A DNA stretch of 46,665 nucleotides from Candidatus Gallispira edinburgensis (GTDB taxonomy: Bacteria > Bacillota > Clostridia > Lachnospirales > CAG-274). Shown here one piece after another: positions 7,712 to 16,814 of this stretch. Position 1 is the first letter of the stretch, and each line of letters opens with the position of its first letter. The translations under genes were made by a program, and so were the position numbers. The notes beneath the pieces are model-generated. The model saw only the letters and a program-made list of their open reading frames with translations. It was not told the DNA's origin and did not search any database. Where the stretch lies: contig CAJFNV010000043.1 of NCBI GenBank assembly GCA_904395805.1, positions 1 through 46,665 of the forward strand. Direction: 5' to 3'.

Positions 7712-8902
7712 ATGAACAATGATACAAAAAAAGGAGTATTCCTTGGAATACTCATAACCATCGCAGCTATACTTGTCATAAATACTGCCCAGATAGGCTA
7801 CAGAGTTCTGATAAAAAAAGAAATCAATTACGAAACAAAGGAAAAGACAATATATAACCTTATGAAAGATAACTATGTTGAAGACCTTGACAATGAAGAT
7901 ATTTACGAAGGACTTTTCACAGGTATGGTTGCTCTTGCAACGGACAAATACTCACGCTACATATCAGCAGAGGATTTTGAATCATACCAGATAAGCACAA
8001 GCGGAAATTATGCAGGCATAGGAGCAAAGACATCAATAGACCCTGATGACTATTCTATTTACATTGTATCTACCTATGAAAATTCACCTGCGGAAAAAGC
8101 AGGTCTTAAATCAGGTGATAAAATAATCAAGGTTGACGGAACAGTTGTAAGCTATGACAACTACGATGATGCAATAGATCAGATAAGAGGTCCAGAAGGC
8201 ACATCAATAGTTCTCACAGTAAAAAGAGGCGAGGAAACCTTTGATGCAACAGTAACAAGAGAGCATGTTGACGTTCCTACTGTAGGCGGAACTGTCCTTG
8301 ATAACAATATCGGCTATATTAAAATCGAAGGGTTTGAATCAGTTACATACGACCAATATAAAGCAGTCTATGATGATCTGAGAAGCCAGGGAATAACAAG
8401 TCTTATAATCGACCTTAGAAATAACCCGGGCGGACTTCTGGATATTGTAACAAAAATTGCAGATGACATTATACCCGAAGGAACAATAACATACACCGAA
8501 GATAAAAACGGCAAGCGTGAATATATCAAATCCTCTGAGGGTGAACTTGATATTCCTCTTGCAGTCCTTGTTAATGAAAACAGCGCTTCTGCCTCTGAGC
8601 TTCTGACAGCTGCAGTAAAGGATACAGGCAAAGGAACTATCATAGGCAAAAACACATACGGCAAGGGTGTAGTACAGACAACATTTCCTCTTAATGACGG
8701 AAGTGCCGTAAAGCTTACAACATCAAAATACTATACACCTAAGGGCGTTTGTATAGACGGTGTAGGCGTAGCTCCCGATATTGAAGTTGATAATCCCGAG
8801 AACTATGAATATACCACTCTTTCAAGCAGCAAGGCAGAATGTGACCTTACCAATGATACACAGCTTATAAAAGCCGTTGAATATCTGACAAACAATAATT
8901 AA
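7712..8902 (+). CDS. S41 family C-terminal processing protease
   Basis: A 396-residue CtpA-type serine protease anchored by an N-terminal helix (about residues 9-27) and acting outside the membrane. A PDZ domain covers about 90-175, including AGIGAK and SPAEKAGLKSGDKI. The S41 catalytic core follows: nucleophile Ser about 293 in NSASASE and general-base Lys about 318 in TYGKG, 25 residues apart as in the family. An AAAGGAGAG site precedes the ATG. The family trims C-termini of exported proteins and, in spore formers, cleaves sporulation signalling proteins. Its particular target is unknown. Confidence 0.92.
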   Translation: MNNDTKKGVFLGILITIAAILVINTAQIGYRVLIKKEINYETKEKTIYNLMKDNYVEDLDNEDIYEGLFTGMVALATDKYSRYISAEDFESYQISTSGNYAGIGAKTSIDPDDYSIYIVSTYENSPAEKAGLKSGDKIIKVDGTVVSYDNYDDAIDQIRGPEGTSIVLTVKRGEETFDATVTREHVDVPTVGGTVLDNNIGYIKIEGFESVTYDQYKAVYDDLRSQGITSLIIDLRNNPGGLLDIVTKIADDIIPEGTITYTEDKNGKREYIKSSEGELDIPLAVLVNENSASASELLTAAVKDTGKGTIIGKNTYGKGVVQTTFPLNDGSAVKLTTSKYYTPKGVCIDGVGVAPDIEVDNPENYEYTTLSSSKAECDLTNDTQLIKAVEYLTNNN

Positions 8903-9567
8903 TATAATAAAAAAGGCACCCTTTCGGGCACCGAACTGACTTTAGCCTTTGCAAAAGCAGCGCTGTTAACTTAAACTTTATCCACTAAAGATAACAATAT
9001 TTTTGTATGGGCGAGCATCGCCAATGTCATTAACTTAAACAAATCTTCAAAACAACAATACTAAAAATCATATTAAGTTTTTGCAACTAATTATACCTAC
9101 TTTATCTAAAGGGCTTCAACACTTTTGCCTTTGGCAAAAGCCAGTCCTTCGGGCTGTTCGACTTCTTTCGGTGTAAAAGTCGCATTGCTTTTCAAGTAAC
9201 TAAGGCTCCCTTGCCTAAAGGGAGCTGTCAGCCGAAGGCTGACTGAGGGATTCCTGTTCAAATACTGCTTGCCATTAAATCGGAAGAATATCCGACAGGA
9301 CACAGTCCTGCTTTTGACAGTTCAACACTTTCACCTTTAGAGAAAGCCGACCTATTGAAGCGGAAAGATTATCCGCCGACATCTTTGATGCCGCTTTTGA
9401 CGTAGTCAAAAGTTCTTGAACTGTCGTCCGGCTAATCTTGCCGATGCAAATGTCAAAAGTTCTGAAACGGTGTAAATTTCTATCAACTCCATTAAGTTAA
9501 TGACATTGGCTTTGTGCTTACCCGCAATTCATCAATACCACTGCTCTTCTCACAAAAACTTTTATTT
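8903..9567. repeat. Non-coding mosaic of small palindromic repeats
   Basis: About 660 bp without a credible gene. It holds TTTTGCC-TTT-GGCAAAA (about 9123-9139), CAGTCC-TTCG-GGCTG, one GGCTCCCTT/AAGGGAGCT plus GTCAGCC/GGCTGAC unit (9204-9254), TCGGAAGAATATCCGA, AGGACACAGTCCT, GCGGAAAGATTATCCGC and CTTTTGACGTAGTCAAAAG. The inner part is bounded by a 19-bp inverted repeat: GCCAATGTCATTAACTTAA at 9020-9038 and its complement at 9492-9510. Confidence 0.75.
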
Positions 9568-10263
9568 TCACATTATAAACAAAAATACCGCCAACGCCCC
9601 TGCAACCATTATCAAACAACTGTCCGCCTTTACTTTTCCTTCATTGCCCTTAGCGTAACTTTCCCTATTAAATGCCTTATTAAAAACTTCAGGTTTAAAA
9701 TAGCATAAACAGCATAACACCAAAACTACTGCATAAACAGCAAGATAAATTTTCAGCTTCCCGTAAAGTGCAGTAACAGCCAGATATACGGTAAGGACTG
9801 AAGCCAGCAAATCATCGTTATCATCATTTGCAGTATTTTCGCTAACCCCCTCACCTGCAGCCACAGAACCTCCTCCATTGCCATAATCGGTCATATAATT
9901 ATCGAAATCACTCCTGAAATCAACATCAGAAGCAGACACATTCGTAAATACCCGGTATTCTCCCTCACTTTTAAGAATAAGAAAATCATATGCACTGCCC
10001 TTCTTTTTAACAAAATATGTATATTCATCACCATCAAGCTGTATACTATCCTCATTTATATAAACAATGTCACCGATATGATCTTTATTTGCTGTGTTTA
10101 TCACTGTTAATTCAGTTTCATTTCCTTTTAACGCTTTATCAATTGCGAATGTATATCCGCTGTAAGCTGCATTTTTGCATTCTGAAAAAAACAGTGCATA
10201 TATAAAAATTATAACTGCAAAAATAAGTAATATTCTGATCCCGCTTAATAATCTGCTTTTCAT
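9568..10263 (-). CDS. Hypothetical membrane protein
   Basis: Family not recognised. The protein has about 231 residues: an N-terminal membrane helix (about residues 8-27), a soluble central region with a Gly-rich and Asp/Asn-rich segment at about 130-150, and three hydrophobic segments in the C-terminal third that end with the chain. The topology suggests an external central domain. The ATG at 10263 lies 11 nt after GAGGGGG; a TTG nine bases upstream is too close to that site. It stands alone between a palindromic repeat region and a terminator, and nothing indicates a function. Confidence 0.6.
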   Translation of the reverse strand: MKSRLLSGIRILLIFAVIIFIYALFFSECKNAAYSGYTFAIDKALKGNETELTVINTANKDHIGDIVYINEDSIQLDGDEYTYFVKKKGSAYDFLILKSEGEYRVFTNVSASDVDFRSDFDNYMTDYGNGGGSVAAGEGVSENTANDDNDDLLASVLTVYLAVTALYGKLKIYLAVYAVVLVLCCLCYFKPEVFNKAFNRESYAKGNEGKVKADSCLIMVAGALAVFLFIM

Positions 10264-10416
10264 AACTATCAATACCCCCTCAATATAAAATCATTATCTG
10301 TAATTATACTATATCATAACTTTAAAATATATACAAATAAAATTTTATAGACATTGCAGTCAAAGATATTGCACAATGACACCGACAGAGCCTTTGCATT
10401 TCACATTAAAAAACGT

Positions 10417-10462
10417 GAGGAAGCAGCTCATTTCCTTGAAAAGAGCTGCTTCCTCATTTTTT
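10417..10462. terminator. Bidirectional terminator
   Basis: GAGGAAGCAGCTC (10417-10429) pairs perfectly over 13 bp with GAGCTGCTTCCTC (10443-10455), with T-tracts on both strands. On the minus strand it ends the PadR/DUF1700 operon. Confidence 0.9.
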
Positions 10463-10533
10463 ACCCAAACATCATTTTATAGTATTTACAATTGATCTCA
10501 TATTAAGATATCAGATATTTAAAAGGGCTATTA

Positions 10534-11232
10534 TCAATAATAAGAATCTTCACTGTAATTATAGGTATCTTCATATGAACTATCATAGTCATCATAAGAA
10601 TCTTCGTATGTATTCTCATCATATTCATCCGTATATCTTCTGTTTTCCATATCCTCCATATAGTTTCCGTAACTTACAACACTGTAGCCCTCAGGATATG
10701 TTGAAAATCTTTCATATGCCTCTTCGGATACCCTTAATGTAATACTTACATTCTCAACAGAGTTATAATCATATATAGTTCTATTCTTAATATCACTTAA
10801 AATACTTTTAAATTCATTAAAGTCATTAAGTTCTCTGTCATAATGATCTGTTCTGTCAATTTCCATCTCATTTACAGTATACTTTGAATAATCCCCTGTA
10901 TAGTCATTTCTTAAATACCTGTTATCATTTATTTTTATATCAATCTCTATTTCATGATTTGAGGTATAGTTTGTTTCCAGAACAGCATTGTTTCCCTGGA
11001 GGGTACTATCCGGAACTATTTCAAGATTTTCCCATTCGCTGTAATAAATTTTAGCCAGATTATCAGGAAGCTGTACATCAGCCCTTGTCACAACAGGCTC
11101 CATAGTATTTTCATATTTGTTACCCATATACTGAAAACTGTTGACTTCACATACACATACAGCAGCTCCCACTCCCATAAGTATAAGCCCTGCCACAATA
11201 CAAGTGCAAGCTATTGTATAAAACTTTTTCAT
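10534..11232 (-). CDS. Membrane-anchored protein with Tyr/Asp/Glu-rich tail
   Basis: A 232-residue protein with one N-terminal membrane helix (about residues 6-29), an external region of beta-strand-like sequence, and a last segment of about 40 residues made almost only of Tyr, Asp, Glu, Ser and Asn. It overlaps DUF1700 by four bases (ATGA), so it is translationally coupled as the third gene of a padR-DUF1700 operon. That position is often taken by a DUF4097 adhesin-like protein, but the match here is not clear. The acidic tail could bind cations or cell-wall material; this is speculative. Confidence 0.65.
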   Translation of the reverse strand: MKKFYTIACTCIVAGLILMGVGAAVCVCEVNSFQYMGNKYENTMEPVVTRADVQLPDNLAKIYYSEWENLEIVPDSTLQGNNAVLETNYTSNHEIEIDIKINDNRYLRNDYTGDYSKYTVNEMEIDRTDHYDRELNDFNEFKSILSDIKNRTIYDYNSVENVSITLRVSEEAYERFSTYPEGYSVVSYGNYMEDMENRRYTDEYDENTYEDSYDDYDSSYEDTYNYSEDSYY

Positions 11233-12149
11233 TTCATCGCCCCCTTATTAAAGAATACAACTTTTACAAGCAATGCCACAATTGCGCAGCCTACAAGATT
11301 AAAGCCAAGTGCACCAAGTGTAAGTCCCACAGAAGGATAACCTGCAAATGACATGATCAAAAGACCGCCAAAGCCTATAATCGTAAAAATGAGCACAAAC
11401 ACACATGGTATAAGACACAGTATAACAAAAATCTTTAAAGCAAAAATAATGATACTCTTCATAATGTTTCCAAAGCTGAAATCATTGTTTTTTCTTATTA
11501 TTTTTATATTTCTTTTTTCTGCATTATTTTTAACAGCATTTTCATTAACATTGTTATTTACAGTTGTCTGTTCGGTATTTACAGTATTATTAACATTTCT
11601 TTCTGTATTTCTGTTTTCACCCTTATGTATACTGTAATCAAGAAATCTTATGAAAATATAGATCATTGTAGGTATTGCAACTATAGTATACATAAATGAA
11701 ACTATAGTTCTCAGGATATACCAGCCGCCAACTATATTACATAAGATCATAAGTATTCCCCTGCCTATTGAAAAGCATATTATAAGAGCAAAGAATAATA
11801 TAACAGCCTTTATAAAAAGCATAAGCAGTGCTGAAAATTTTTGTCCCACAACATAATCGCCGATACTTCTTAATGCTCCCGTAACCTGATGAAACACATT
11901 GTTTACAAAAGAGTTTATCTCGCTTTCCGCTTCCTTGTTATAATCAGGATCCACATTGTATGCAGAAAGTATTTCTCTCACCAGATCTTCGGCATTTCCG
12001 AGAGTTTCAACAGCTTCCTTTTCACTCATTCCCTCGGCAAGCTTGTTGTCTATATGCTGAACATATTCATTTATTACGTCATCTCTTTCATCCTTTTTAA
12101 GAACGGATAGTCTGTTTTCCAGAAAATCAATAAATTCCTTTTTATTCAT
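11229..12149 (-). CDS. DUF1700 (HAAS-domain) membrane protein
   Basis: About 306 residues. The N-terminal helical HAAS-type domain (about residues 1-65) carries the characteristic GMSEKEAVETLGNAEDLVREI. It is followed by two membrane-spanning clusters separated by an Asn/Glu/Thr-rich hydrophilic stretch at about 175-215. The family typically sits beside PadR regulators and is thought to sense or modulate envelope state. The ATG at 12149 is chosen over an upstream GTG because it is correctly spaced from AAAGGAG. It overlaps the padR stop by 8 nt and the next gene by 4 nt. Confidence 0.82.
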   Translation of the reverse strand: MNKKEFIDFLENRLSVLKKDERDDVINEYVQHIDNKLAEGMSEKEAVETLGNAEDLVREILSAYNVDPDYNKEAESEINSFVNNVFHQVTGALRSIGDYVVGQKFSALLMLFIKAVILFFALIICFSIGRGILMILCNIVGGWYILRTIVSFMYTIVAIPTMIYIFIRFLDYSIHKGENRNTERNVNNTVNTEQTTVNNNVNENAVKNNAEKRNIKIIRKNNDFSFGNIMKSIIIFALKIFVILCLIPCVFVLIFTIIGFGGLLIMSFAGYPSVGLTLGALGFNLVGCAIVALLVKVVFFNKGAMK

Positions 12150-12465
12150 TATTGTCACTCTCCTTTATAAACCTGTCAACCTTTTCAAAAAATTCGATCC
12201 ACTCAGCCTTAAGCTTGTTCATATATATTTTTCCTCCCTCAGTTAAATGATAATATTTTCTCGGAGGACCCTCAGTTGACTCTTTAAGATAGGTTTCAAA
12301 ATAATGCTCGTTTGTCAGTCTTTTAAGGAGTGGGTATATAGTCCCTTCATTTACCTCAACCACCTTTGATACCTCAGCAACAAGCTCATATCCATACATA
12401 TCTCTTTTTACAACCGAAAGAAGAACCACAAGCTCCAGAACGCCTTTTTTAAATTGTACATTCAT
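12142..12465 (-). CDS. PadR family transcriptional regulator
   Basis: A 107-residue winged-helix regulator. The PadR core is visible as KGVLELVVLLSV, YGYELVAEVSK, EGTIYPLLKRL and PPRKYYHLTEGG, with a C-terminal dimerisation helix. PadR proteins usually repress their own operon and respond to envelope stress or small molecules. The start at 12465 has AAAGGAGGG in front; an upstream in-frame ATG at 12498 lacks a site. It is first in the operon with DUF1700 and the Tyr-rich membrane protein. The upstream TGTACA-containing sequence (about 12489-12494) may be part of its operator. Confidence 0.92.
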   Translation of the reverse strand: MNVQFKKGVLELVVLLSVVKRDMYGYELVAEVSKVVEVNEGTIYPLLKRLTNEHYFETYLKESTEGPPRKYYHLTEGGKIYMNKLKAEWIEFFEKVDRFIKESDNNE

Positions 12466-12566
12466 ACAATCCCTCCTTTCACTATCATTGTACACCAACT
12501 ACTTTGTAATGTCAAGTACTAAAATTAAATTAGTATTAAACTTTATAAAATTATTGAATTTATCAA

Positions 12567-12698
12567 AACTTTTTAACTGCGTTAAAAAGTCGGCTCCGCC
12601 GCCCGAATTACTCTCTTTCGGTTCACAATCAGAACTTTTTAACTTCGTTATAAAGTCGGTTCTGCCTCCCGAATTACTCTCTTTCAGTTCACAAACAA
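12567..12698. repeat. Two tandem copies of a 66-bp unit
   Basis: Units 12567-12632 and 12633-12698 align without gaps at about 85% identity. Each contains an AACTTTTTAAC hairpin arm, AGTCGG, CCCGAATTACTCTCTTTC and GTTCACAA. The unit is non-coding and resembles dispersed clostridial palindromic repeats. Confidence 0.8.
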
Positions 12699-12702
12699 AA
12701 AA

Positions 12703-12738
12703 GTGCCGTAAAATGACCATATTGTCATTTTACGGCAC
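12703..12738 (-). terminator. Terminator of the uxuA-TRAP operon
   Basis: GTGCCGTAAAATGAC (12703-12717) and GTCATTTTACGGCAC (12724-12738) form a 15-bp perfect stem with a 6-nt loop, followed on the minus strand by TTTTTT. It lies just after dctM. Confidence 0.92.
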
Positions 12739-12755
12739 TACAAAAATATAATAAT

Positions 12756-14060
12756 TTATTTAATAAGTCCTGCCATTTCAGGTAAGATCATACTTACAGC
12801 AGGTATATAAGTTACAAGTAAAAGTCCTATTAAAATAGAAACATAGAACATAAGCATATAAGGCATAACCTTTGCCAGAGTAGTCTTACCTACCTTAATA
12901 GCAACAAACAGAGTATTTCCTACAGGAGGAGTAATATTACCTATACATAAGTTATAAGTAAGAATTAAACCAAAATGTACAGGATTCATACCAAAGCTCT
13001 GAACTATAGGCAGGAACAATGGAGTGAATATTAATATTGCAGGTGTAACGTCCATAAATGTACCGGCAATAAGTAAAATAATATTCATTATCAAAAGTAT
13101 AATATACTTGTTATCAGTAATGCCAAGAAGCAGTGTAGCTATAGCCTGAGGGATCTGTGTAAATGCCATAACCCAGCTAAGTATGTTAGATACACCTATA
13201 AGGAATACAATCATACCGCTCATTTTAGCACTTTCCACTATGATTTCCTTAAGTGACTTCCATGTTATATTTCTGTAAAGAAGACCAAGTATCAAAGCGT
13301 ATACAACAGCAATAGCAGAACCTTCTGTAGCTGTAAACACACCGCCTATAATACCGCCGATAACAACAACAATAAGTGAAAGAGCAGGAATAGCTCTTAA
13401 TGTAGCAATGCCTAAAGTTCTGAAACTGAACTTGCCCTTAATTCCTACGTAGCCCTTCTTCTTTGCAATAATAATTGCAACAACCATACAGCATATAGCC
13501 CATATGATACCGGGAATATATCCTGCAAGGAACAAAGCTGCTACAGAAGTACCGCCTGATACAAGTGAATAAGTAATAAGTGCATTAGACGGAGGAATAA
13601 GCAGACCTGAAGGAGCAGATGCACCGTTTGTTGCTGCACATACAGCAGGATCATAACCCTGTTCTTCCTCACCTTCAAGTACCATATTACCTACAGCAGC
13701 TGCTGCAGCAGAAGCTGAACCTGAAATAGCGCCGAATAAAGCATTGGCACCAACATTGGTTACAAGAAGAGAACCGGGGAGCTTACCCAGTATAGCATTA
13801 ACAAAATCTACAAGCCTCTTTGCAATACCGCCCTGATTCATAAGATTTCCCGCAAGAATGAAAAACGGAATAGCAGTCAGACTGAACTTACTCATACCCA
13901 CAAATGTTCTCTGGGAAGCTGTTATAACCGAATTATCAAGAGGAACAGTCTGTAATATAGCTGCCAGTGCAGATATACCAAGTGCATAGGAGATAGGTAC
14001 ACCCAACACAAGCAGAACCGCAAGTATAACAATAATGATTAATAATGATTGCAATGCCAT
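12756..14060 (-). CDS. dctM: TRAP transporter large permease DctM
   Basis: A 434-residue transport subunit of a tripartite ATP-independent periplasmic (TRAP) system, with about 12 membrane segments. Family sequences include GVPISYALG near the N-terminus, GAISGSASAAAAAVG and SGLLIPPSNALI in the middle, and GNITPPVGNTLFVA near the C-terminus. It uses an ion gradient to move substrate delivered by the lipoprotein DctP. The AGGAGG site and ATG are clear, and the gene starts 2 nt after dctQ ends. With the mannonate dehydratase gene upstream, the substrate is probably a hexuronate or aldonate. Confidence 0.95.
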   Translation of the reverse strand: MALQSLLIIIVILAVLLVLGVPISYALGISALAAILQTVPLDNSVITASQRTFVGMSKFSLTAIPFFILAGNLMNQGGIAKRLVDFVNAILGKLPGSLLVTNVGANALFGAISGSASAAAAAVGNMVLEGEEEQGYDPAVCAATNGASAPSGLLIPPSNALITYSLVSGGTSVAALFLAGYIPGIIWAICCMVVAIIIAKKKGYVGIKGKFSFRTLGIATLRAIPALSLIVVVIGGIIGGVFTATEGSAIAVVYALILGLLYRNITWKSLKEIIVESAKMSGMIVFLIGVSNILSWVMAFTQIPQAIATLLLGITDNKYIILLIMNIILLIAGTFMDVTPAILIFTPLFLPIVQSFGMNPVHFGLILTYNLCIGNITPPVGNTLFVAIKVGKTTLAKVMPYMLMFYVSILIGLLLVTYIPAVSMILPEMAGLIK

Positions 14061-14062
14061 AA

Positions 14063-14536
14063 TTATACCTCCTTACCCTTTAATATATCCGCAATATTTA
14101 AAACTGCATAAATCATATTAAGCACACCGCATAAAGGCAGAACAATGTAAAATACGCCTACAGGTACACCCAATGAAGATGTAAGCTGTCCCATAGCAAG
14201 ATTTGTTATCTGCACACCACCGTAAGTAAGAATGATTGCAGAGAATAAAAATGCAATGACCTCAGCAAAAATATTGAAAAACTTCTGAGCACCTGCTCCC
14301 ATTTTTTCAACTACTACAGGTATGTTCATATGGCCTCTTTCCCCTGTTACAACAGAAGCGCCAAGGAGAGCCATCCATGCAAATAAGTAGGATACTAATT
14401 CCTCAGACCATGAAGAAGGATTTTTTAAGACGTATCTTGTAAATACCTGCCAGCAGGTCAAAACTACCATTGCAACAAAGCTTACTCCAGCCAGAAAATT
14501 CAAAATAGTGTTTAATAATTTTCTTATACCTTCCAC
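14063..14536 (-). CDS. dctQ: TRAP transporter small permease DctQ
   Basis: A 157-residue protein with four membrane helices. It carries DctQ family features: a first helix followed by WQVFTRYVLKNPSSWSEEL, the segment YLFAWMALLGASV, and a C-terminal pair of helices with the FYIVLPLCG motif. It forms the membrane domain together with DctM. It is 11 nt from the end of dctP and 2 nt from dctM, a standard dctPQM order. Confidence 0.94.
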   Translation of the reverse strand: MEGIRKLLNTILNFLAGVSFVAMVVLTCWQVFTRYVLKNPSSWSEELVSYLFAWMALLGASVVTGERGHMNIPVVVEKMGAGAQKFFNIFAEVIAFLFSAIILTYGGVQITNLAMGQLTSSLGVPVGVFYIVLPLCGVLNMIYAVLNIADILKGKEV

Positions 14537-14547
14537 AAAAATCCCTC

Positions 14548-15579
14548 CTATTCTGCATCTGCATATTTAGCATTATATTCCTGTATAGCATCATAAATAG
14601 GCTTGATATCAGGATTATTAGCAAGCACAGTTTCATGTAAAGGCTGACAAGCCTCAACAAAAGGTTCCTGATCCGGATAGAGGAAAGTAACTCCCATCTC
14701 ATTCTCAGCTCTTTCCTTTGCCGCATCAACAGCTTTAGTCCATTCTTCTCTTTCAACAGTATTTATGATTTTGAAGCCTTCTTCAAATATTGCCCTTTCA
14801 TCTTCCGGCAATTCGTTTAAGAATTCATAGTTTCCGATCAGAATATCAGGCACCATCTGATGCATATCGTATGAATAGTACTTACATATGTCACCATGAC
14901 CATTATCTGTAAGCGCAAGTTCATTGTTTTCCGCACCGTCGATAATATTTGACTGTAATGCAGTATAAACATCACCAAAACCCATAGGATTGGCAGAACC
15001 GCCTAAAAGTCTCATCATTTCAACGTTTGTAGGTGACTGCTGAACTCTTATTTTAAGTCCCTTTAAATCAGCAGGGCTTTCAATAGGAGTATCAACAGTA
15101 TAGAAGTTTCTTGTTCCCGCATCAAGCCATGTTACAGCTTCAAAACCTGCCTTTTCAGTTGACTTGAAAAGCTGATCAGTTATTGAAGTATCATCCATTA
15201 CAGCATGATAAGCTTCGGCATTTACAAATAAGTATGGCAGATTGAAAATTTCATAATTCTTACTGAAAGTTTCAAGTATGGCATTACTTGCCACACAGAA
15301 GTCAATTGCACCTGTCTGTGTAAGCTGAACCATATCTGTCTGTGATCCTAAAAGTTCACTTGGATAAACTTCAACATCATATTTATCACCTAAATTTTCT
15401 TCAATGTACTCTTCAAAAGCAGTAAGTGCAATATGTGTAGGGTGTGTACTGGACTGATTATGTCCTATTCTTACAATTCTCTTATCAGTTCCGTCTCCGC
15501 TTCCTCCGCATCCCGCAAGTAATGAGGCTGCAATTACTGCTGTCAATACTGCTGCTATTACTTTTTTAAATCGTTTCAT
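14548..15579 (-). CDS. dctP: TRAP substrate-binding lipoprotein DctP
   Basis: A 343-residue solute receptor. A signal peptide ends in the lipobox LLAGC (Cys about residue 24), so the mature protein is lipid-anchored outside the membrane. The DctP fold signature runs through IRVQQSPTNVEMMRLLGG and FGDVYTALQSNIIDGAENN, and includes the Arg (in KIRVQQ) that binds a ligand carboxylate in this family. The GGAGG site and ATG are clear. The gene neighbourhood with uxuA suggests a uronic acid ligand; the residues alone do not prove it. Confidence 0.94.
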   Translation of the reverse strand: MKRFKKVIAAVLTAVIAASLLAGCGGSGDGTDKRIVRIGHNQSSTHPTHIALTAFEEYIEENLGDKYDVEVYPSELLGSQTDMVQLTQTGAIDFCVASNAILETFSKNYEIFNLPYLFVNAEAYHAVMDDTSITDQLFKSTEKAGFEAVTWLDAGTRNFYTVDTPIESPADLKGLKIRVQQSPTNVEMMRLLGGSANPMGFGDVYTALQSNIIDGAENNELALTDNGHGDICKYYSYDMHQMVPDILIGNYEFLNELPEDERAIFEEGFKIINTVEREEWTKAVDAAKERAENEMGVTFLYPDQEPFVEACQPLHETVLANNPDIKPIYDAIQEYNAKYADAE

Positions 15580-15606
15580 TTAATAACCTCCTCATACTTT
15601 ATTTAT

Positions 15607-15634
15607 TGTGCAAGGGGAGCCCTCCCCTTACACA
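15607..15634 (-). promoter_or_regulatory. Intercistronic hairpin between uxuA and dctP
   Basis: TGTG-AAGGGGAG-CCC-TCCCCTT-CACA forms a strong stem in the 75-nt gap, with one internal mismatch and no T-tract on the minus strand. It may act as an RNA processing or stability element that allows unequal levels of uxuA and the TRAP genes. Confidence 0.5.
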
Positions 15635-15654
15635 AATTATTTACTTAAGGGCTG

Positions 15655-16710
15655 TTATTTGCTCATTTTTTCTACAGCTTCCCATAATCCGTTAATATAT
15701 GTTGCTCCAAGAGCTCTGTCATAAAGTCCGTATCCGGGTCTGCCTGTTTCGCCCCATATCATTCTACCGTGGTCAGGTCTTATATATCCCTCAAATCCAT
15801 TGTCATGAAGAGCCTTTACAATAGCAAACATATCAAGAGAGCCGCAGCTTGAAAGATGAGCCCTTTCCTCAAATCCCCTGTCATTGTCAAGAATAGCTAC
15901 GTTTCTCAGATGAGCGAAATGAATTCTTCCCATTTTTGCATACTTTGCAGCCATTTTAACAACATCATTCTTTGCTGAACATCCCAGAGAACCTGTGCAA
16001 AGGGTAATACCGTTGTGCTTGTCATCTACAAGGCTTAAAAATCTGTCAAGGCTCTTTTCATCCACGATAATTCTCGGAAGTCCGAATATGCTCCAGCATG
16101 GGTCATCCTCGTGAATAGCCATATTTACGTCACATTCTGCTGCAACAGGAATAACTCTTTCAAGGAAATATTTTAAATTATCCCATAATGTTTCTTCATC
16201 CATTGCATTGTACTCTGCAACAACAGCCTTCAATTCTTCTCTTGTGTAGCTTGCATCCCATCCCGGAAGTGTAAGGTCGCTGTCACTTTCAAGAGGATTT
16301 ACCTTATCCACCTGCTCCTGATAGTATACAAGTGATGTTGAACCGTCAGGCAGCACATGGTCAAGCTGTGTTCTTGTCCAGTCAAACACAGGCATAAAGT
16401 TATAACATACGCATTTGATACCTGCCTTTGCAACTCTTCTTATGTTTTCGCAGTAATTCTCAATATACCTGTCTCTTGTAGGCTTTCCAAGCTTAATATC
16501 CTCATGTACAGGAATACTTTCAATTACCTCAAAGGCAAGTCCTGCATCCTCTGTAAGCTTTTTAAGTCTTGCAATACTTTCATTGCTCCAGACCTCACCT
16601 ACAGGAACATCGTATACAGCAGTTACAATTGCCTGCATACCGGGGATCTGTCTGATGTTTTCAAGAGTGACTTTGTCATCTTCTCCGTACCATCTGAATG
16701 ATAATTTCAT
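15655..16710 (-). CDS. uxuA: Mannonate dehydratase
   Basis: Dehydrates D-mannonate to 2-keto-3-deoxygluconate in glucuronate breakdown. The 351-residue protein begins MKLSFRWYG, followed by the IRQIPGM motif, and later shows metal-site sequences such as [20 protein letters not shown] and the C-terminal [11 protein letters not shown]. Length fits bacterial UxuA (about 350-390 residues). GGAGG precedes the ATG. It is the first gene of the uxuA-dctPQM operon and faces an AraC regulator across a 190-bp gap carrying repeated sites. No kdgK/kdgA or uxaC gene is in the window, so the rest of the pathway must lie elsewhere. Confidence 0.95.
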   Translation of the reverse strand: MKLSFRWYGEDDKVTLENIRQIPGMQAIVTAVYDVPVGEVWSNESIARLKKLTEDAGLAFEVIESIPVHEDIKLGKPTRDRYIENYCENIRRVAKAGIKCVCYNFMPVFDWTRTQLDHVLPDGSTSLVYYQEQVDKVNPLESDSDLTLPGWDASYTREELKAVVAEYNAMDEETLWDNLKYFLERVIPVAAECDVNMAIHEDDPCWSIFGLPRIIVDEKSLDRFLSLVDDKHNGITLCTGSLGCSAKNDVVKMAAKYAKMGRIHFAHLRNVAILDNDRGFEERAHLSSCGSLDMFAIVKALHDNGFEGYIRPDHGRMIWGETGRPGYGLYDRALGATYINGLWEAVEKMSK

Positions 16711-16752
16711 TTTCTTTTCCTCCTTTATTATTTATTTTTCGTTTTTAATTAC

Positions 16753-16814
16753 TATAACATTATTATAGCTATAATTTAGATATTATAACATTGTTTTAAT
16801 TGTTTTATACATTG
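16753..16814. promoter_or_regulatory. Repeated candidate AraC-type operator sites
   Basis: TATAACATT occurs at 16753-16761 and again at 16784-16792, 31 bp apart (about three helical turns) and in the same orientation. A related TATACATTG lies at 16806-16814. The spacing and orientation fit half-sites for an AraC family dimer between uxuA and the regulator gene. Confidence 0.45.

Noticed and set aside
8907..8935. Terminator after the S41 protease gene
   Set aside because: GGCACC occurs twice as a direct repeat with only a short CCC-TTTC-GGG stem, so an intrinsic terminator is not supported.
9106..9303. 65-codon frame in the palindrome mosaic
   Set aside because: It translates through hairpin repeats, has no ribosome site and resembles no protein.
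12567..12698. Possible CRISPR-like array
   Set aside because: Only two adjacent copies with no unique spacers between them, and no cas genes in the window.
12499..12751. Short open frames on both strands in the tandem-repeat region
   Set aside because: They follow the 66-bp repeat unit itself and have no ribosome sites.
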